From contig NZ_JAKJIC010000008.1 of assembly GCF_021864535.1 (NCBI RefSeq), positions 1 to 64,000 of the forward strand: a stretch of 64,000 nt of DNA, given 5' to 3'. The stretch's first letter is position 1; every line of letters begins with the position of its first letter. Position numbers and translations under genes: made by a program. Source of the stretch: Oryzibacter oryziterrae. GTDB taxonomy: Bacteria > Pseudomonadota > Alphaproteobacteria > Rhizobiales > Pleomorphomonadaceae. This document shows positions 9,321 to 17,875 of this stretch, piece after piece. The notes under the pieces are model-generated. The model was not told the DNA's origin and did no database searches. It saw only the letters and a program-made list of their open reading frames with translations.

Positions 9321-9848
9321 TCAGCCGGCGACCTTGCGGGCGATGCGGTCGATGACGGGATGGCTGATGCGGTCGCCCACCTTCAGCTTGATGTAGCGCG
9401 CCTGATCGGCGTTGAGCTCCAGCACGAAGCGAACCGGCGGCCCGGAGGGAATCAGGGAGTCCGACCGCGGCCGGGCATCAGGCGCGATCGAGACAACGCG
9501 GCCATCCTCGCCGATGAACACGATATCGAGCGAGATCAGCGTGTCATGCATCCAGAAGGTGGCCTCGCCAGTGCGCTTCATGTCGAAGAGCATGCCGTGA
9601 TCGCGCGGCATCTCGCGCCGATACATGAGGCCGAGCTCGCGCGTCTTTTCGGTGTCGGCCACCTCGACGTTATAGGGGTAGACGCCGGTCTCGGTGGCGA
9701 TGCTGAGCACGCTGGTCGGCCCTTCGACCGGCACCGGCATGCTGTCGGCCCGACTTTCACCGGGAGCCAGACGGAAAACGACAAAGGCCACCACAAGGGC
9801 GGCGATCAAGGCGCGCAGCACGAGGCGCCAAGAAAAGGATGACTGCAT
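9321..9848 (-). CDS. DUF192 family exported protein
   Basis: A 175-residue protein with an N-terminal membrane/signal segment (LVLRALIAALVVAFVVFRLA) and a DUF192 domain: YNVEVADTEKTRELGLMYRREMP, MLFDM, FWMHDTLISLDIVFIGEDG, and a C-terminal FVLELNADQ. Function of DUF192 is unknown; it is widespread as a small periplasmic or anchored domain. The ATG at 9848 is chosen because GGAG lies about ten bases before it; the ATG five codons earlier lacks a site. It lies between tRNA-Pro and the cold-shock gene. Confidence 0.85.
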   Translation of the reverse strand: MQSSFSWRLVLRALIAALVVAFVVFRLAPGESRADSMPVPVEGPTSVLSIATETGVYPYNVEVADTEKTRELGLMYRREMPRDHGMLFDMKRTGEATFWMHDTLISLDIVFIGEDGRVVSIAPDARPRSDSLIPSGPPVRFVLELNADQARYIKLKVGDRISHPVIDRIARKVAG

Positions 9849-10001
9849 CGAAGTCCGCTCCATACGAGATACACGGAAAAGACCAACCCGCGGAAAAGCC
9901 CCCTCATCCCCCAGGGCAAAACCAGCAAATGTCAGGAAGAAAGCGCGAGCCAACAGGGTCTCGCGCCAGAAACGAGAGGCGACAAGCCGCCTCTCCTAGC
10001 C

Positions 10002-10577
10002 TCAATGCGACGACGGAATGCCGCCCGACTGCACCGGCCGGATCTCGGCGACCATCTTGCCCTTGGGGCCGTCGCCATAGCGAACCAGCACCTTCTGGCC
10101 CGGCCGCAGCTCGGTGATGCCGAAGCGGCGCAAGGTTTCCATATGCACGAAGATGTCGTCCGACCCGTCGCCCCGGGTCAGGAAGCCGAAGCCGCGGATG
10201 CGGTTGAACCACTTGACCTCGACCTGCTCAAGCCCGCTCGACGGCGTGACCTGAACATGGGTCCGCGAGGGCGGCAGCTGAGAGGGATGAACGGCCGTGG
10301 ATTCGTCCATGGACAGAACGCGCAGAGCCTGCAAGCCCTTGGGCCGCTTCAGCACTTCGCAAACCACGCGGGAGCCTTCATAGGCCGTCTGGAAGCCATC
10401 GCGGCGCAGACAGGTCACATGCAGCAAAATGTCGGGAAGCCCCGGCTCGTCGGGAACGATGAAGCCGAAACCCTTGGCGACGTCAAACCACTTGATGACA
10501 CCGACCAGCTCGACAACCTCGAGCCCGAGCTCCTGCTCGATCTCCTGATTGTCACTAAACACCTGAGCCTTGGCCAT
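10002..10577 (-). CDS. Cold-shock protein with two CSD domains
   Basis: A 191-residue protein with two cold-shock (OB-fold) domains instead of one. Domain 1 (about residues 25-90) has GVIKWFDVAKGFGFIVPDE and DILLHVTCLRRDG. Domain 2 (about 120-185) has VEVKWFNRIRGFGFLTRGDG and DDIFVHMETLRRFG. The RNP1-like K-GFGFI and RNP2-like FVH motifs are clear in the second domain; in the first RNP2 reads LLHV. Such double-CSD proteins are typical of Rhizobiales and probably bind single-stranded RNA or DNA. The start MAKAQVFSDN at 10577 is chosen; an upstream frame adds five residues. Confidence 0.9.
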   Translation of the reverse strand: MAKAQVFSDNQEIEQELGLEVVELVGVIKWFDVAKGFGFIVPDEPGLPDILLHVTCLRRDGFQTAYEGSRVVCEVLKRPKGLQALRVLSMDESTAVHPSQLPPSRTHVQVTPSSGLEQVEVKWFNRIRGFGFLTRGDGSDDIFVHMETLRRFGITELRPGQKVLVRYGDGPKGKMVAEIRPVQSGGIPSSH

Positions 10578-11035
10578 GCTCCCAGCCCCCACGATTACAC
10601 TGACCCCCGACGCAAATGCCTTCGCGCCCCGACTATTCGTGATTCTGCAGGTTCAAATCTACCATCAACAAGGAGGCCTTCCGCAAGCCCCGAAGACCGG
10701 CCAATTAACTATTTTCGCCGCTTTTTCGCCAAACTTTCCGTCAATCGTTACCATGAAAGCCGGTTTGGCCCGAGATCCAGCTAAATATCGCAGCGCACAA
10801 GACAATTTCCGCGAGGCCACAAAGCCTCTTGCCATGCCGCGGCGACCGAAGGCATGCTGCCGGGCCTCTCACCGGGCCATTATCCGGCCGGTCAACCTGC
10901 CAGAGCGCTTTCCGACCTGATGGAATCATCAAGTCGACTGGAAATCGTTCCGGATTCAATACCTTGCGCAGCCGTTTTTCGATCATGCGGTTTCAACATG
11001 ATCGGCGGACGCTCCAGCCAATCAGGGAAAACTCC
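10578..11035. other. Intergenic region carrying repeat family 1 copy A
   Basis: A 458-base gap between the divergent cold-shock gene and glyoxalase gene. The right part (10902-11014) is the dispersed palindromic repeat described separately. The remaining ~320 bases hold no convincing gene and probably contain the two divergent promoters. Confidence 0.5.
10902..11014 (+). repeat. Dispersed palindromic repeat family 1, copy A
   Basis: About 113 bp, from AGAGCGCTTTCCGACCTGA to ATCGGCGGACGCTC. Three other copies lie at 13327-13442, 14080-14192 and 43547-43661. Each has a palindrome near either end (GACCTGA..TCAGGTC type and GATCATG..CATGATC type) and a GGAGCGATTTCC-like centre. In this copy the first palindrome is slightly decayed (AAGTC in place of AGGTC). 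Confidence 0.8.
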
Positions 11036-11476
11036 ATGCGTTATCTGCACACCATGGTCCGCGTGACCGACGTGGCCCAATCCCTCCACTTCTATTGCGA
11101 CCTGCTCGGCATGCGCGAAGTGCGTCGGCATGAGAGCGAGAAGGGCCGCTTCACCCTGATCTTCCTGGCCGCCGCCGAAGATGTTGCCCGCGGGACAGCG
11201 GAATCGGCGCCGCTCGTGGAGCTCACCTACAACTGGGATCCGGAAGTCTATGGCGAAGGCCGCAATTTCGGCCATCTCGCGTTCGAAGTGGACGACATCT
11301 ACGCCCTCTGCGCCAAGCTGCAGGCCGGCGGCGTGGTGATCAATCGCCCGCCGCGCGACGGACACATGGCCTTCGTGCGTTCGCCCGACAATGTCTCGGT
11401 CGAACTCCTGCAAAAGGGCGACGCCCTGCCCGCCGCCGAGCCCTGGGCCAGCATGCCCAACACTGGAAAGTGGTGA
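11036..11476 (+). CDS. gloA: Lactoylglutathione lyase (glyoxalase I)
   Basis: A 146-residue VOC-fold metalloenzyme that isomerises the methylglyoxal-glutathione hemithioacetal to S-lactoylglutathione. The four metal ligands expected in glyoxalase I are visible: His in YLHTMVRV, Glu in LVELTYNWD, His in FGHLAFEV and Glu in VELLQKG. MRYLHTMVRVTD at 11036 is the canonical start; the longer open frame upstream is repeat sequence. At 146 residues it is near the usual ~135-145. It stands alone, downstream of repeat copy A. Confidence 0.9.
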   Translation: MRYLHTMVRVTDVAQSLHFYCDLLGMREVRRHESEKGRFTLIFLAAAEDVARGTAESAPLVELTYNWDPEVYGEGRNFGHLAFEVDDIYALCAKLQAGGVVINRPPRDGHMAFVRSPDNVSVELLQKGDALPAAEPWASMPNTGKW

Positions 11477-11827
11477 CCGGCACAGGTTTGCCGGCGCCCG
11501 CGCCGACAAGGGGCGGCGAGCGAGCAGAAGTCTCGCCGCCCAAAAATTCGTGAATCTTATCAATTACTTGAAACAAGGCCCACAGTGGCAAGCACCAGCC
11601 GCGGGCCGCAACGGTTCGCTACAGCCGCCTCCGTTAAGACATTTTTTACTTGCTTGCTTTGCCGCGCCGGTATTGTTTGTGCGCGGTGATTACGGGGGAC
11701 GGTCCGTGCGGGAGGCGCGGCACCGACCATATTTTGCGTTTTTGTTCCGGCTGAACACGCTCGGTACTGCCTGTTGCAAGGCAAGGGCAAGACAGCGGTT
11801 CGGCTGATTTGGGGAAGGATATTGCGT
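11477..11827. other. Gene-free stretch before the M15/DUF882 lipoprotein
   Basis: 351 bases with no supported gene. It ends in a promoter-like AT/GT-rich part (TTGTTTGTGCGCGGTGATTA about 11670-11695) that may drive the lipoprotein gene at 11828. Confidence 0.4.
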
Positions 11828-12943
11828 ATGGATGCAAAATGGCTCATTGCGGCCGCTCTGGCTGCCCTGACCGCCGCATCCTGCTCTCAGGTGATGGACG
11901 GCAGCGACTTTGCTCCCGTCAAGACAACCAGTGTCACGGCCTCGGCCTTGCCGACGCCCACAGACCCGAAGGCGCCCGCCGACACCAAATCTCCCGCCGA
12001 CGCCACCGCCGCAGCTGCACCCGCCGCCACCGATCAGCCGACCCAGGCTGCCGCTCTGGCGCCCGCCCAGGCGGGAACGGCCCGCAGCCTGTTCGCCATG
12101 CTGCTCGGCCCATCCGATACACCGCCCAAGGCGCAGGAAGCGGAAGCGGCCATCCGCACCGAGGAAGCCGGAGCGCCCAAGGCCGCCGACACGGCCGCAG
12201 CGACGGCCGCACCGGACGCCAAGGCCACCGATGGCAAGACGGCGGACGGCAAGACGGCGGACGGCGCCTCGGCGCCGCAGGCGGCCGAGGACGACGCGCC
12301 CGACGAAATCTCGGAAGCCGATCTCGCCGGCGAGGCGGAAGCCGACCCGACCAAGGTGGCCGTACCGGAAGAGCCGATCAACGACGGCCTCGAGCACGAC
12401 TTCGTCAACGTCTACACCTCCAAGCCGGACAAGCCGGTGGAGAAGATCGAAGGATTGCCGGGCGTCGACTGGAACAACGGCATCGTTATGGCCTCCATCG
12501 GCTCCGACGATGACCCGCGCGATCTCTTCGGCGGCGAAACCCACCCGTTTGCCCAGCAGGTTCCCGGCATCCCGCATCAGACCGTACAGGCGGCCAACGG
12601 CCTTCTGCTGGCCTGGTCCGGCATCAATGTGGACTGCGTCAAACCCAACCTGCTTGGCCTTGTGCGCCGCGCCGAAGGCCATTTCGGCCACAAGGTGGTC
12701 GTCACCTCCGGCTACCGCTCGCCGTCGCACAATCGCCGTGTCCGGGGCGCCCTGCACTCGCAGCACCTCTATTGCAACGCGCTGGACCTCTACATGCCCG
12801 GCGTATCGCGCGACGACCTCGCCCGCTATTTCTTCGACCAACCCGACCGCGGCGGCCTGGGTCTCTATTGCCACACCAGGTCGATTCACATCGACACCGG
12901 CCGCCGTCGCGAATGGCGCTGGAGCTGCACCCGCCGCGGCTGA
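11828..12943 (+). CDS. Lipoprotein with C-terminal M15/DUF882 (YcbK-like) peptidase domain
   Basis: A 371-residue envelope protein. The N terminus MDAKWLIAAALAALTAASC ends in a lipobox with Cys19, so it is probably a lipoprotein. Residues ~35-215 are low-complexity Ala/Pro/Asp/Thr-rich linker, including a duplicated DGKTADGKTAD. The C-terminal ~150 residues form a zinc D-Ala peptidase-like domain: VVVTSGYRSPSHNRRV, SQHLYCNALDLYMPG (the HxxxxxAxD-type metal site) and SIHIDTGRRREW. Relatives cleave or bind peptidoglycan stem peptides. The ATG at 11828 is chosen over one 18 codons earlier since it begins the signal peptide. Confidence 0.82.
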   Translation: MDAKWLIAAALAALTAASCSQVMDGSDFAPVKTTSVTASALPTPTDPKAPADTKSPADATAAAAPAATDQPTQAAALAPAQAGTARSLFAMLLGPSDTPPKAQEAEAAIRTEEAGAPKAADTAAATAAPDAKATDGKTADGKTADGASAPQAAEDDAPDEISEADLAGEAEADPTKVAVPEEPINDGLEHDFVNVYTSKPDKPVEKIEGLPGVDWNNGIVMASIGSDDDPRDLFGGETHPFAQQVPGIPHQTVQAANGLLLAWSGINVDCVKPNLLGLVRRAEGHFGHKVVVTSGYRSPSHNRRVRGALHSQHLYCNALDLYMPGVSRDDLARYFFDQPDRGGLGLYCHTRSIHIDTGRRREWRWSCTRRG

Positions 12944-13084
12944 GCGGGCTAATCCGGACAACAATTTTCCGAATATTTCACAATATATTTCAATGGCTTA
13001 CAATTTTTCCGCAAAAACTTGTCCGATTTTGCGTTTGCCCACTTGCCCTCTCCGGGGAAGCCCTCTATAAGCCCCCCTCGTTGG

Positions 13085-13159
13085 GCGGCCTTCGTCTATC
13101 GGTTAGGACACTAGCCTTTCACGCTGGAGAGACGGGTTCGATTCCCGTAGGCCGTACCA
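13085..13159 (+). tRNA. tRNA-Glu (anticodon TTC)
   Basis: A 75-nt cloverleaf with encoded CCA. Acceptor GCGGCCT/AGGCCGT, anticodon stem CTAGC/GCTGG around CTTTCAC (anticodon TTC), and T arm ACGGGTTCGATTCCCGT. Confidence 0.95.
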
Positions 13160-13326
13160 CCCCAACATTTTCCCCGACATCGATGATGTTTCACGACCGT
13201 GCCCAGCCTCGGGGCAAATCGAGTGTCGTATCGCGAGTGCCCGCATCGGTGAACCATTTGCCGAGGGGCTGGACAGATCCGGCCACGCGAGACACAGTTC
13301 CCGGATAACCATTGCCGCCGGATCCC

Positions 13327-13442
13327 GAGAGCCGCCGCCGATCAGACTGAAACCGCATGATCGACAAGCACCTGCTCGAACGCCTGGATGCGGAGCGATT
13401 TCCAGTCGGCTTGGGCGATAGCCTCGGGTCGGACAGCGTTTG
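13327..13442 (-). repeat. Dispersed palindromic repeat family 1, copy D (diverged)
   Basis: About 116 bp in the orientation opposite to copies A and B. It keeps CCGCCGATCA...GCATGATCGACAAGCACCTGCTCGA and GGAGCGATTTCCAGTCG, but the second palindrome is decayed. It ends immediately before the ribosome site of the gene at 13455. Confidence 0.65.
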
Positions 13443-13454
13443 AGGAGCAGGCTC

Positions 13455-13985
13455 ATGGCAAAGCTGGTGTTCGGAATGAACATGTCGCTCGACGGCTATG
13501 TCGACCACACGGCCTTTGCGCCAGGCCCGGAGCTCTTTCGCCACTTCATCGAACAGGTGAAAGGCCTTGCCGGCGGCCTCTACGGGCGCAAGATCTATGA
13601 CCTCATGCGCTATTGGGACGAGGATCAGGACGACTGGGGCGACGCCGAGCGCGACTTTGCGGAGGCCTGGCGCGCGCTTCCGAAGTGGGTGGCCTCGCGG
13701 TCGCTGACGGAGGTCGGCCCCAATGCCACGCTGGTTTCAGGCGAGCTGGACGACTTCGTCCGCAAGCTGAAGGCGGACAGGGATGGCACGATCGATGTCG
13801 CCGGCACGCGCCTTGCGCACAGCCTGGTGCCGTCCGGTCTGATCGACGCGTATCACCTCTACATTCACCCTGTCGTTCTGGGTTCCGGAACACCCCTCTT
13901 TGCCGGGCCACGCCCGCCGTTACGTCTGGTCGCGACCGAGCAGATGGACGCGAACGTCGTCCGGCTGAGCTACGTTCCGGCGTGA
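13455..13985 (+). CDS. Dihydrofolate-reductase-like protein (RibD C-terminal domain family)
   Basis: A 176-residue protein of the RibD_C/DHFR-like fold. It begins MAKLVFGMNMSLDGYVDH, keeps the YGRKIYDLM loop and KWVASRSLTEVG, and ends with the DAYHLYIHPVVLGSGTPLF strand typical of this family. Members are NADPH-dependent reductases of unknown substrate, distinct from true folA. The ATG at 13455 follows GAGGAG. The gene is monocistronic and bracketed by inverted copies of repeat family 1 (13327-13442 and 14080-14192). Confidence 0.85.
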   Translation: MAKLVFGMNMSLDGYVDHTAFAPGPELFRHFIEQVKGLAGGLYGRKIYDLMRYWDEDQDDWGDAERDFAEAWRALPKWVASRSLTEVGPNATLVSGELDDFVRKLKADRDGTIDVAGTRLAHSLVPSGLIDAYHLYIHPVVLGSGTPLFAGPRPPLRLVATEQMDANVVRLSYVPA

Positions 13986-14079
13986 GGCTGAGGCGGTTCG
14001 GCCATAGGCCGAGCGCAAGGAATGGATCGGCAAGCGTTTGGTTGCCGGTGCCCGGCAACCCTGGCCGGCGTGCCTCCTC

Positions 14080-14192
14080 GAGCGCTTTCCGACCTGACGG
14101 AATCGTCAGGTCGACAAGAAATCGCTCCGGACTCCAGAGTTTGAGCAGCCGCTTGTCGATCATGTTGGTTCAACCTGATCGGCGGGCGCTCT
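14080..14192 (+). repeat. Dispersed palindromic repeat family 1, copy B
   Basis: About 113 bp. The palindrome GACCTGACG..CGTCAGGTC near 14091-14112 pairs perfectly, with a change from the copy at 43547-43661 (GACCTGATG..CATCAGGTC) compensated on both arms. The right end (GGCGGGCGCTCT) runs into the stop codon of the BatD-like gene on the other strand at 14191. Confidence 0.85.
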
Positions 14193-15381
14193 AAGCCTCC
14201 CGCAGCACGCGCCGCGCGAAGGCTCTGGCGTCGAAGCCTTTCGTCTGGGGCTGCGGACTGAACAGCGCGCTGTCGATGGGGGCCAGCAGGTCTCGTCGCC
14301 GGGCTGTTGGCGTTTGCTGGCGCGAGAGCCAGCGAGCAGCGGCCTGACGCGCCGTCGGCAAGTCGCCGCGACGGGCGGCGGCCTTGAGCAAGGACGCGTC
14401 GCGATCGGGCAACAGGCGCCGGAGGCGCCGGCGAAACAGGTCTCGCTCGGCAGGCGTCAGCGGACGCACAAGCGAGGCAAGCGCGATCAGGGCCAGGAGC
14501 AGGCCGACGATGCCGGCGAGCACAAGGCTCCAGGCGGGACTGAAATAGTCGGTCCACACGGTCGTGGTGTTGTTGCCGAAGCGCGCGTCGCCGATACGGC
14601 GCGGTCCAAGGGCGGCCTCGCGCGCCTCGCCGGAGGCGACATCATACCAGGGGAAGACGACCGCCGGCAGCGTGCCCACCTCGCCGGTGATCGGACGCAG
14701 CTGCCAGCTCCAGGTGAGCGTGGCGAGCGGGCCGTTCGGTGTCGGCTCGATGTGGCGCTCCTCGGGTGCCACGAAGCTGATCAGCCACGGCTCGCGGATC
14801 ACCGGTGCCGCCGGCAAGCGCTCGGGATCGGCGCCCAGGATCTTCAGCGTGATGGTGCGGCGCGTGTTGACGCCGTCGGTGAGCCCGGCGGGATCGCGAC
14901 TCCAGTCGTCGGTGAGTTCGACCGAACTTGCGGGCATCCAGGCCTGCCCGGCCACGGCGGGCGCGGGCGCGATGTCGATGGTTGTCGGGCCCGACGTGAA
15001 CACCTTGTCGACCCAGCGATTGTTCTGTTCGACCACGGAGACGCGGTGCACGAAGGGCGCGAAGGTGAAATGGCCGGGCGCCTTGGCAAACAGGGCCAGA
15101 CGCCGCTCCAGCACCTTGAGGCGCCGATCGCCGACGGTCTGCTCGGTCCACTTGTCGCGTTCGAGCTGCACCCAGTTGAAGCCGGTGAAGGGGGGCATCT
15201 GCAGGGACTCGCGACCGATGCCATAGGTATATTCGGCCCGGAATGTGGCGAAGATCATCTGGCCGACGATCGGGTGCGGGGTCTGGAACAGAAGCTCCAG
15301 ACGGGCGTCGGGCTCGGCGGCGCGGGAGGCTCCGAGGCTTGTGCAAAGCGCAAGCACCAGGACAAGGAGGCGGGTCACCAT
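14191..15381 (-). CDS. BatD-like membrane-anchored protein (oxygen-tolerance operon)
   Basis: A 396-residue protein with a signal peptide (MVTRLLVLVLALCTSLGASRA), a long periplasmic beta-rich part (residues ~25-290) and one membrane span near 295-315 (WSLVLAGIVGLLLALIALASL). A basic cytoplasmic tail follows (FRRRLRRLLPDRDASLLKAAARRGD). This layout and sequences such as TYGIGRESLQMPPFTGFNW fit BatD. It is the last gene of the MoxR operon and overlaps the TPR gene by seven bases. BatD function is undefined; the operon type is linked to stress tolerance and to protein or metal-centre maturation. Its stop codon lies at the end of repeat copy B. Confidence 0.75.
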   Translation of the reverse strand: MVTRLLVLVLALCTSLGASRAAEPDARLELLFQTPHPIVGQMIFATFRAEYTYGIGRESLQMPPFTGFNWVQLERDKWTEQTVGDRRLKVLERRLALFAKAPGHFTFAPFVHRVSVVEQNNRWVDKVFTSGPTTIDIAPAPAVAGQAWMPASSVELTDDWSRDPAGLTDGVNTRRTITLKILGADPERLPAAPVIREPWLISFVAPEERHIEPTPNGPLATLTWSWQLRPITGEVGTLPAVVFPWYDVASGEAREAALGPRRIGDARFGNNTTTVWTDYFSPAWSLVLAGIVGLLLALIALASLVRPLTPAERDLFRRRLRRLLPDRDASLLKAAARRGDLPTARQAAARWLSRQQTPTARRRDLLAPIDSALFSPQPQTKGFDARAFARRVLREA

Positions 15382-16004
15382 GGGCTCTCCTCCGGCTGAA
15401 TCAGGCCATTGTCCTGACGCCGCTTGTACTCGACCGCCAGCAGCTTCTTGAGATACTCCCCCGGCGAATCGGTCAGGCCGGTCATCCAGCCGACGGAAGC
15501 TTCGATGCCGCGCGCCTTCAGCGGCTTGTAGACATGGCGCTGGTCGGTCAGCGTCCCGGGTACGACGGGATCGTTCTGGTCGCCGGAGGCAACGCCCATC
15601 ACCTTGGTGGGAATGCCGCCATGGGCGCCATTGGTCTCGCCCACCACCACGTTGACGAACTTGGCGACGATATCGCGGTTGATGCGCGCGTCGTCGTCGC
15701 GCGGATTGGCGAACAGCACCGCATCGAAATAGGCGAGCGACAGATCGTATTTGCCGATCTTGGCCAGGGTCAGCGCCCGGTCATAGGTGGCGACCCGGCC
15801 TGCGGCGGTGAAGGCCGAATCGGCCGAGGTATAGTCGCCGGCGTGATAGAGCGCCACGCCGCGAGCGGCTGGATCAGACAACAGGCGAGCGGCCAGGGCC
15901 GGTTGCCCGGCAAGCAGGGCGAGCTTGCCCCAGGCGTCCGGTCCGGCGGCAACACCGAAGGCGACTGCGAGCAGAGCCAGCACGGGAACGAGCAGGCGGC
16001 GCAT
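15375..16004 (-). CDS. TPR-like periplasmic/membrane protein of the MoxR operon (BatC/MxaK-like)
   Basis: A 209-residue protein with an N-terminal signal or anchor (MRRLLVPVLALLAVAFGVAAG). TPR-like repeats follow: LLSDPAARGVALYHAGDYTSADSAFTAAG and YDRALTLAKIGKYDLSLAYFDAVLFANP. A charged C-terminal tail ends QPEESPW. One-base overlap with the VWA gene upstream and seven-base overlap with BatD-like downstream show tight coupling. Resembles BatC or methylotroph MxaK by position and repeats; the exact subfamily is uncertain. Confidence 0.7.
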   Translation of the reverse strand: MRRLLVPVLALLAVAFGVAAGPDAWGKLALLAGQPALAARLLSDPAARGVALYHAGDYTSADSAFTAAGRVATYDRALTLAKIGKYDLSLAYFDAVLFANPRDDDARINRDIVAKFVNVVVGETNGAHGGIPTKVMGVASGDQNDPVVPGTLTDQRHVYKPLKARGIEASVGWMTGLTDSPGEYLKKLLAVEYKRRQDNGLIQPEESPW

Positions 16005-16924
16005 CAGGCAGTCCTCCGAAACAGCAGGAAGACAGGCAGCAAGGCGAGCAGGATCAGCCAGCGGCCGAGATCATGGAAGAACAGTGGGGCCAATCCGGCC
16101 TCGACGATATCGCTATCGGAGGATGCGACCGCGCCGGCCACGCTGACCGGATCGGCGGCGCTGAAGGTCTGGCCACCGGCGCGGGCCGCAAGCTCTGCCA
16201 GGGCCCCAGGCTCAACGGCCGGAGCGCCAGCGGGCGGCGTGACCTTGACCGCCACCGTGAACAGGCGACCACCCGTCTTCCGCAGGCGTTCGGCGGCGGC
16301 ATCGGCGGCGGGGGTCAGGCCGCCGCCATCGGAGATCAGCAGCACGTCCGCATGGGTCAGATGGGCGTCGGTGAGGACGTCGGCGGCAAGGTTGAGGGCC
16401 TTGTCGGGACGCGAGCCACCGGCCGGCATGGTGTCGGCGTCGAGCACGCCGATGAGGCTTTCCGGCGTTGCCGCGTCGGTGGTGAGTGCACTGGCGAGAT
16501 AGGCCTCGCCGGAATAGAGGATCAGGCCAACCGGCCGGCCGCCGGATCGATCGAGCACCAGGGCTGCCACCGCCTGCGCGTCGTCGAGACCGCCGCCCTT
16601 GATCAGCGACGGCGACAGGTCGATCAGGACCAGGATGCCGTTGAGATTGCGGAAGGCCGGCGCCTGCAAGCGCGTCGACGGCCCTGATAGGGCCAGCGCC
16701 AGCAACAGGCCAGCGACCAGCGGCAACGGCAGCACCCAGCCGGCCTGGCGTCGCATCACGTGGCCGACCCGCTGCATCGCCGCCAGCAGCGCCGGATCGG
16801 TGGCCTTCTCCCAGGCTGCAAGCCCCAGACTGCGCCGATGCGCCAGCAGCGCCACAGCGATCAGGACCGGAAGGGCGAGAAGCCAGAACGGGCGTTGCAG
16901 GATGAGACCAAAGACGTCGATCAT
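16004..16924 (-). CDS. VWA-domain membrane protein (BatB/MxaL-like)
   Basis: A 306-residue protein: N-terminal membrane spans (FWLLALPVLIAVALLAH and WVLPLPLVAGLLLALALS), a von Willebrand A domain with MIDAS-type DLSPS in NGILVLIDLSPSL (about residue 98) and a second metal site in LLISDGGG, and a C-terminal span (LILLALLPVFLLF). The MIDAS motif carries Pro where Gly is usual but keeps the Asp and both Ser. It overlaps the upstream VWA gene by four bases. Confidence 0.82.
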   Translation of the reverse strand: MIDVFGLILQRPFWLLALPVLIAVALLAHRRSLGLAAWEKATDPALLAAMQRVGHVMRRQAGWVLPLPLVAGLLLALALSGPSTRLQAPAFRNLNGILVLIDLSPSLIKGGGLDDAQAVAALVLDRSGGRPVGLILYSGEAYLASALTTDAATPESLIGVLDADTMPAGGSRPDKALNLAADVLTDAHLTHADVLLISDGGGLTPAADAAAERLRKTGGRLFTVAVKVTPPAGAPAVEPGALAELAARAGGQTFSAADPVSVAGAVASSDSDIVEAGLAPLFFHDLGRWLILLALLPVFLLFRRTA

Positions 16925-17874
16925 GCCTCGCGCTCCCGCGTCAGCAGCAGAACGAGCGACAAGAGGAGGGCAAGCCCGGCCGGCCAGATCCAGAGATCGC
17001 GATAGACGCTGACCGGCGGCTGGTCGGCCAGCGACGGTTCCAGCTTGTCGATGGCAGCGGTGACCGCGCCGAGATCGTCGAGCGTCTTGACGCGATAGCT
17101 GACGCCGCCGCTCGCTTCGGCAATGGCGCGCAGCGTGGCGCTGTCGACGGCGTCACGATCGGTGGGCGAGGTCTCAAGGTCGCGCGGGCCAAGGGCGATA
17201 CTGTCGATGCGGACGCCGAAGGACCTGGCGAGCGTGCCGACTTCCGCCGGGACGACGGTGCCGGAGGTATCCGATCCGTCGGAAAGCAGAATGATCACGC
17301 GGCTCTTGGCGTCCGAAGTGCGCAGCCGTTTGAGCGCGAGGCCGAGCCCGTCGGCAATCGCGGTCGACTGACCGGAAATGCCGATGCTCGCCTGCGCAAT
17401 GGCCGCCGACACCGCCGGCAGGTCGAAGGTCAGCGGCGCGGCGAAATAGGCCTGCTCGGCGAACAGGACCAAGCCAACCCGATCCCCCTTGCGCCCCTCG
17501 ACAAAACGGGTCGCCACATGCTTGACGGCGTCGAGCCGGGTGATGTTGGCGCCGCCCAGGGAGAAGTCGGCGATCTGCATGCTGCCGGAGAGATCCAGCA
17601 CCAGAACGATGTCACGGCCGGAGACGGACAGCGCGTCCGTCACCGCGATCTGGCGCGGTCCGGCCAGGCCGACCACCAGCAACAGCCAGATCAGGGCCGG
17701 CAGGAGGCGTGGCGCGAGCCGCACGAGGCCGCCACTGGCACCGCTCGCCAGACGATCGGCGATGGAGGGCGGCAGGTAGACGGCACCGCTCGGCGCCCGC
17801 TTGAGCGGCGGCAGCAAGCGCGCCAGCAAGGGCAGCGGCAGAAGCAGAAAGGCGAGCGGCAGGGCGAAGTCCAT
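16921..17874 (-). CDS. VWA-domain membrane protein (BatA/MxaC-like)
   Basis: A 317-residue membrane protein. It begins MDFALPLAFLLLPLPLLARLL, has a second span (LLPALIWLLLVVGLAG) and a VWA domain with intact MIDAS (DIVLVLDLSGSM, later SRVIILLSDGSD and Thr in SIGISGQSTAIADG). It ends with a C-terminal span (WIWPAGLALLLSLVLLL) and REREA. The start at 17874 is set by the BatA-like N terminus and the one-base gap to the stop of the preceding gene; the open frame runs 60 codons further in overlap. It probably works with the MoxR ATPase and the second VWA protein. Confidence 0.87.
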   Translation of the reverse strand: MDFALPLAFLLLPLPLLARLLPPLKRAPSGAVYLPPSIADRLASGASGGLVRLAPRLLPALIWLLLVVGLAGPRQIAVTDALSVSGRDIVLVLDLSGSMQIADFSLGGANITRLDAVKHVATRFVEGRKGDRVGLVLFAEQAYFAAPLTFDLPAVSAAIAQASIGISGQSTAIADGLGLALKRLRTSDAKSRVIILLSDGSDTSGTVVPAEVGTLARSFGVRIDSIALGPRDLETSPTDRDAVDSATLRAIAEASGGVSYRVKTLDDLGAVTAAIDKLEPSLADQPPVSVYRDLWIWPAGLALLLSLVLLLTREREA

Positions 17875-17875
17875 G

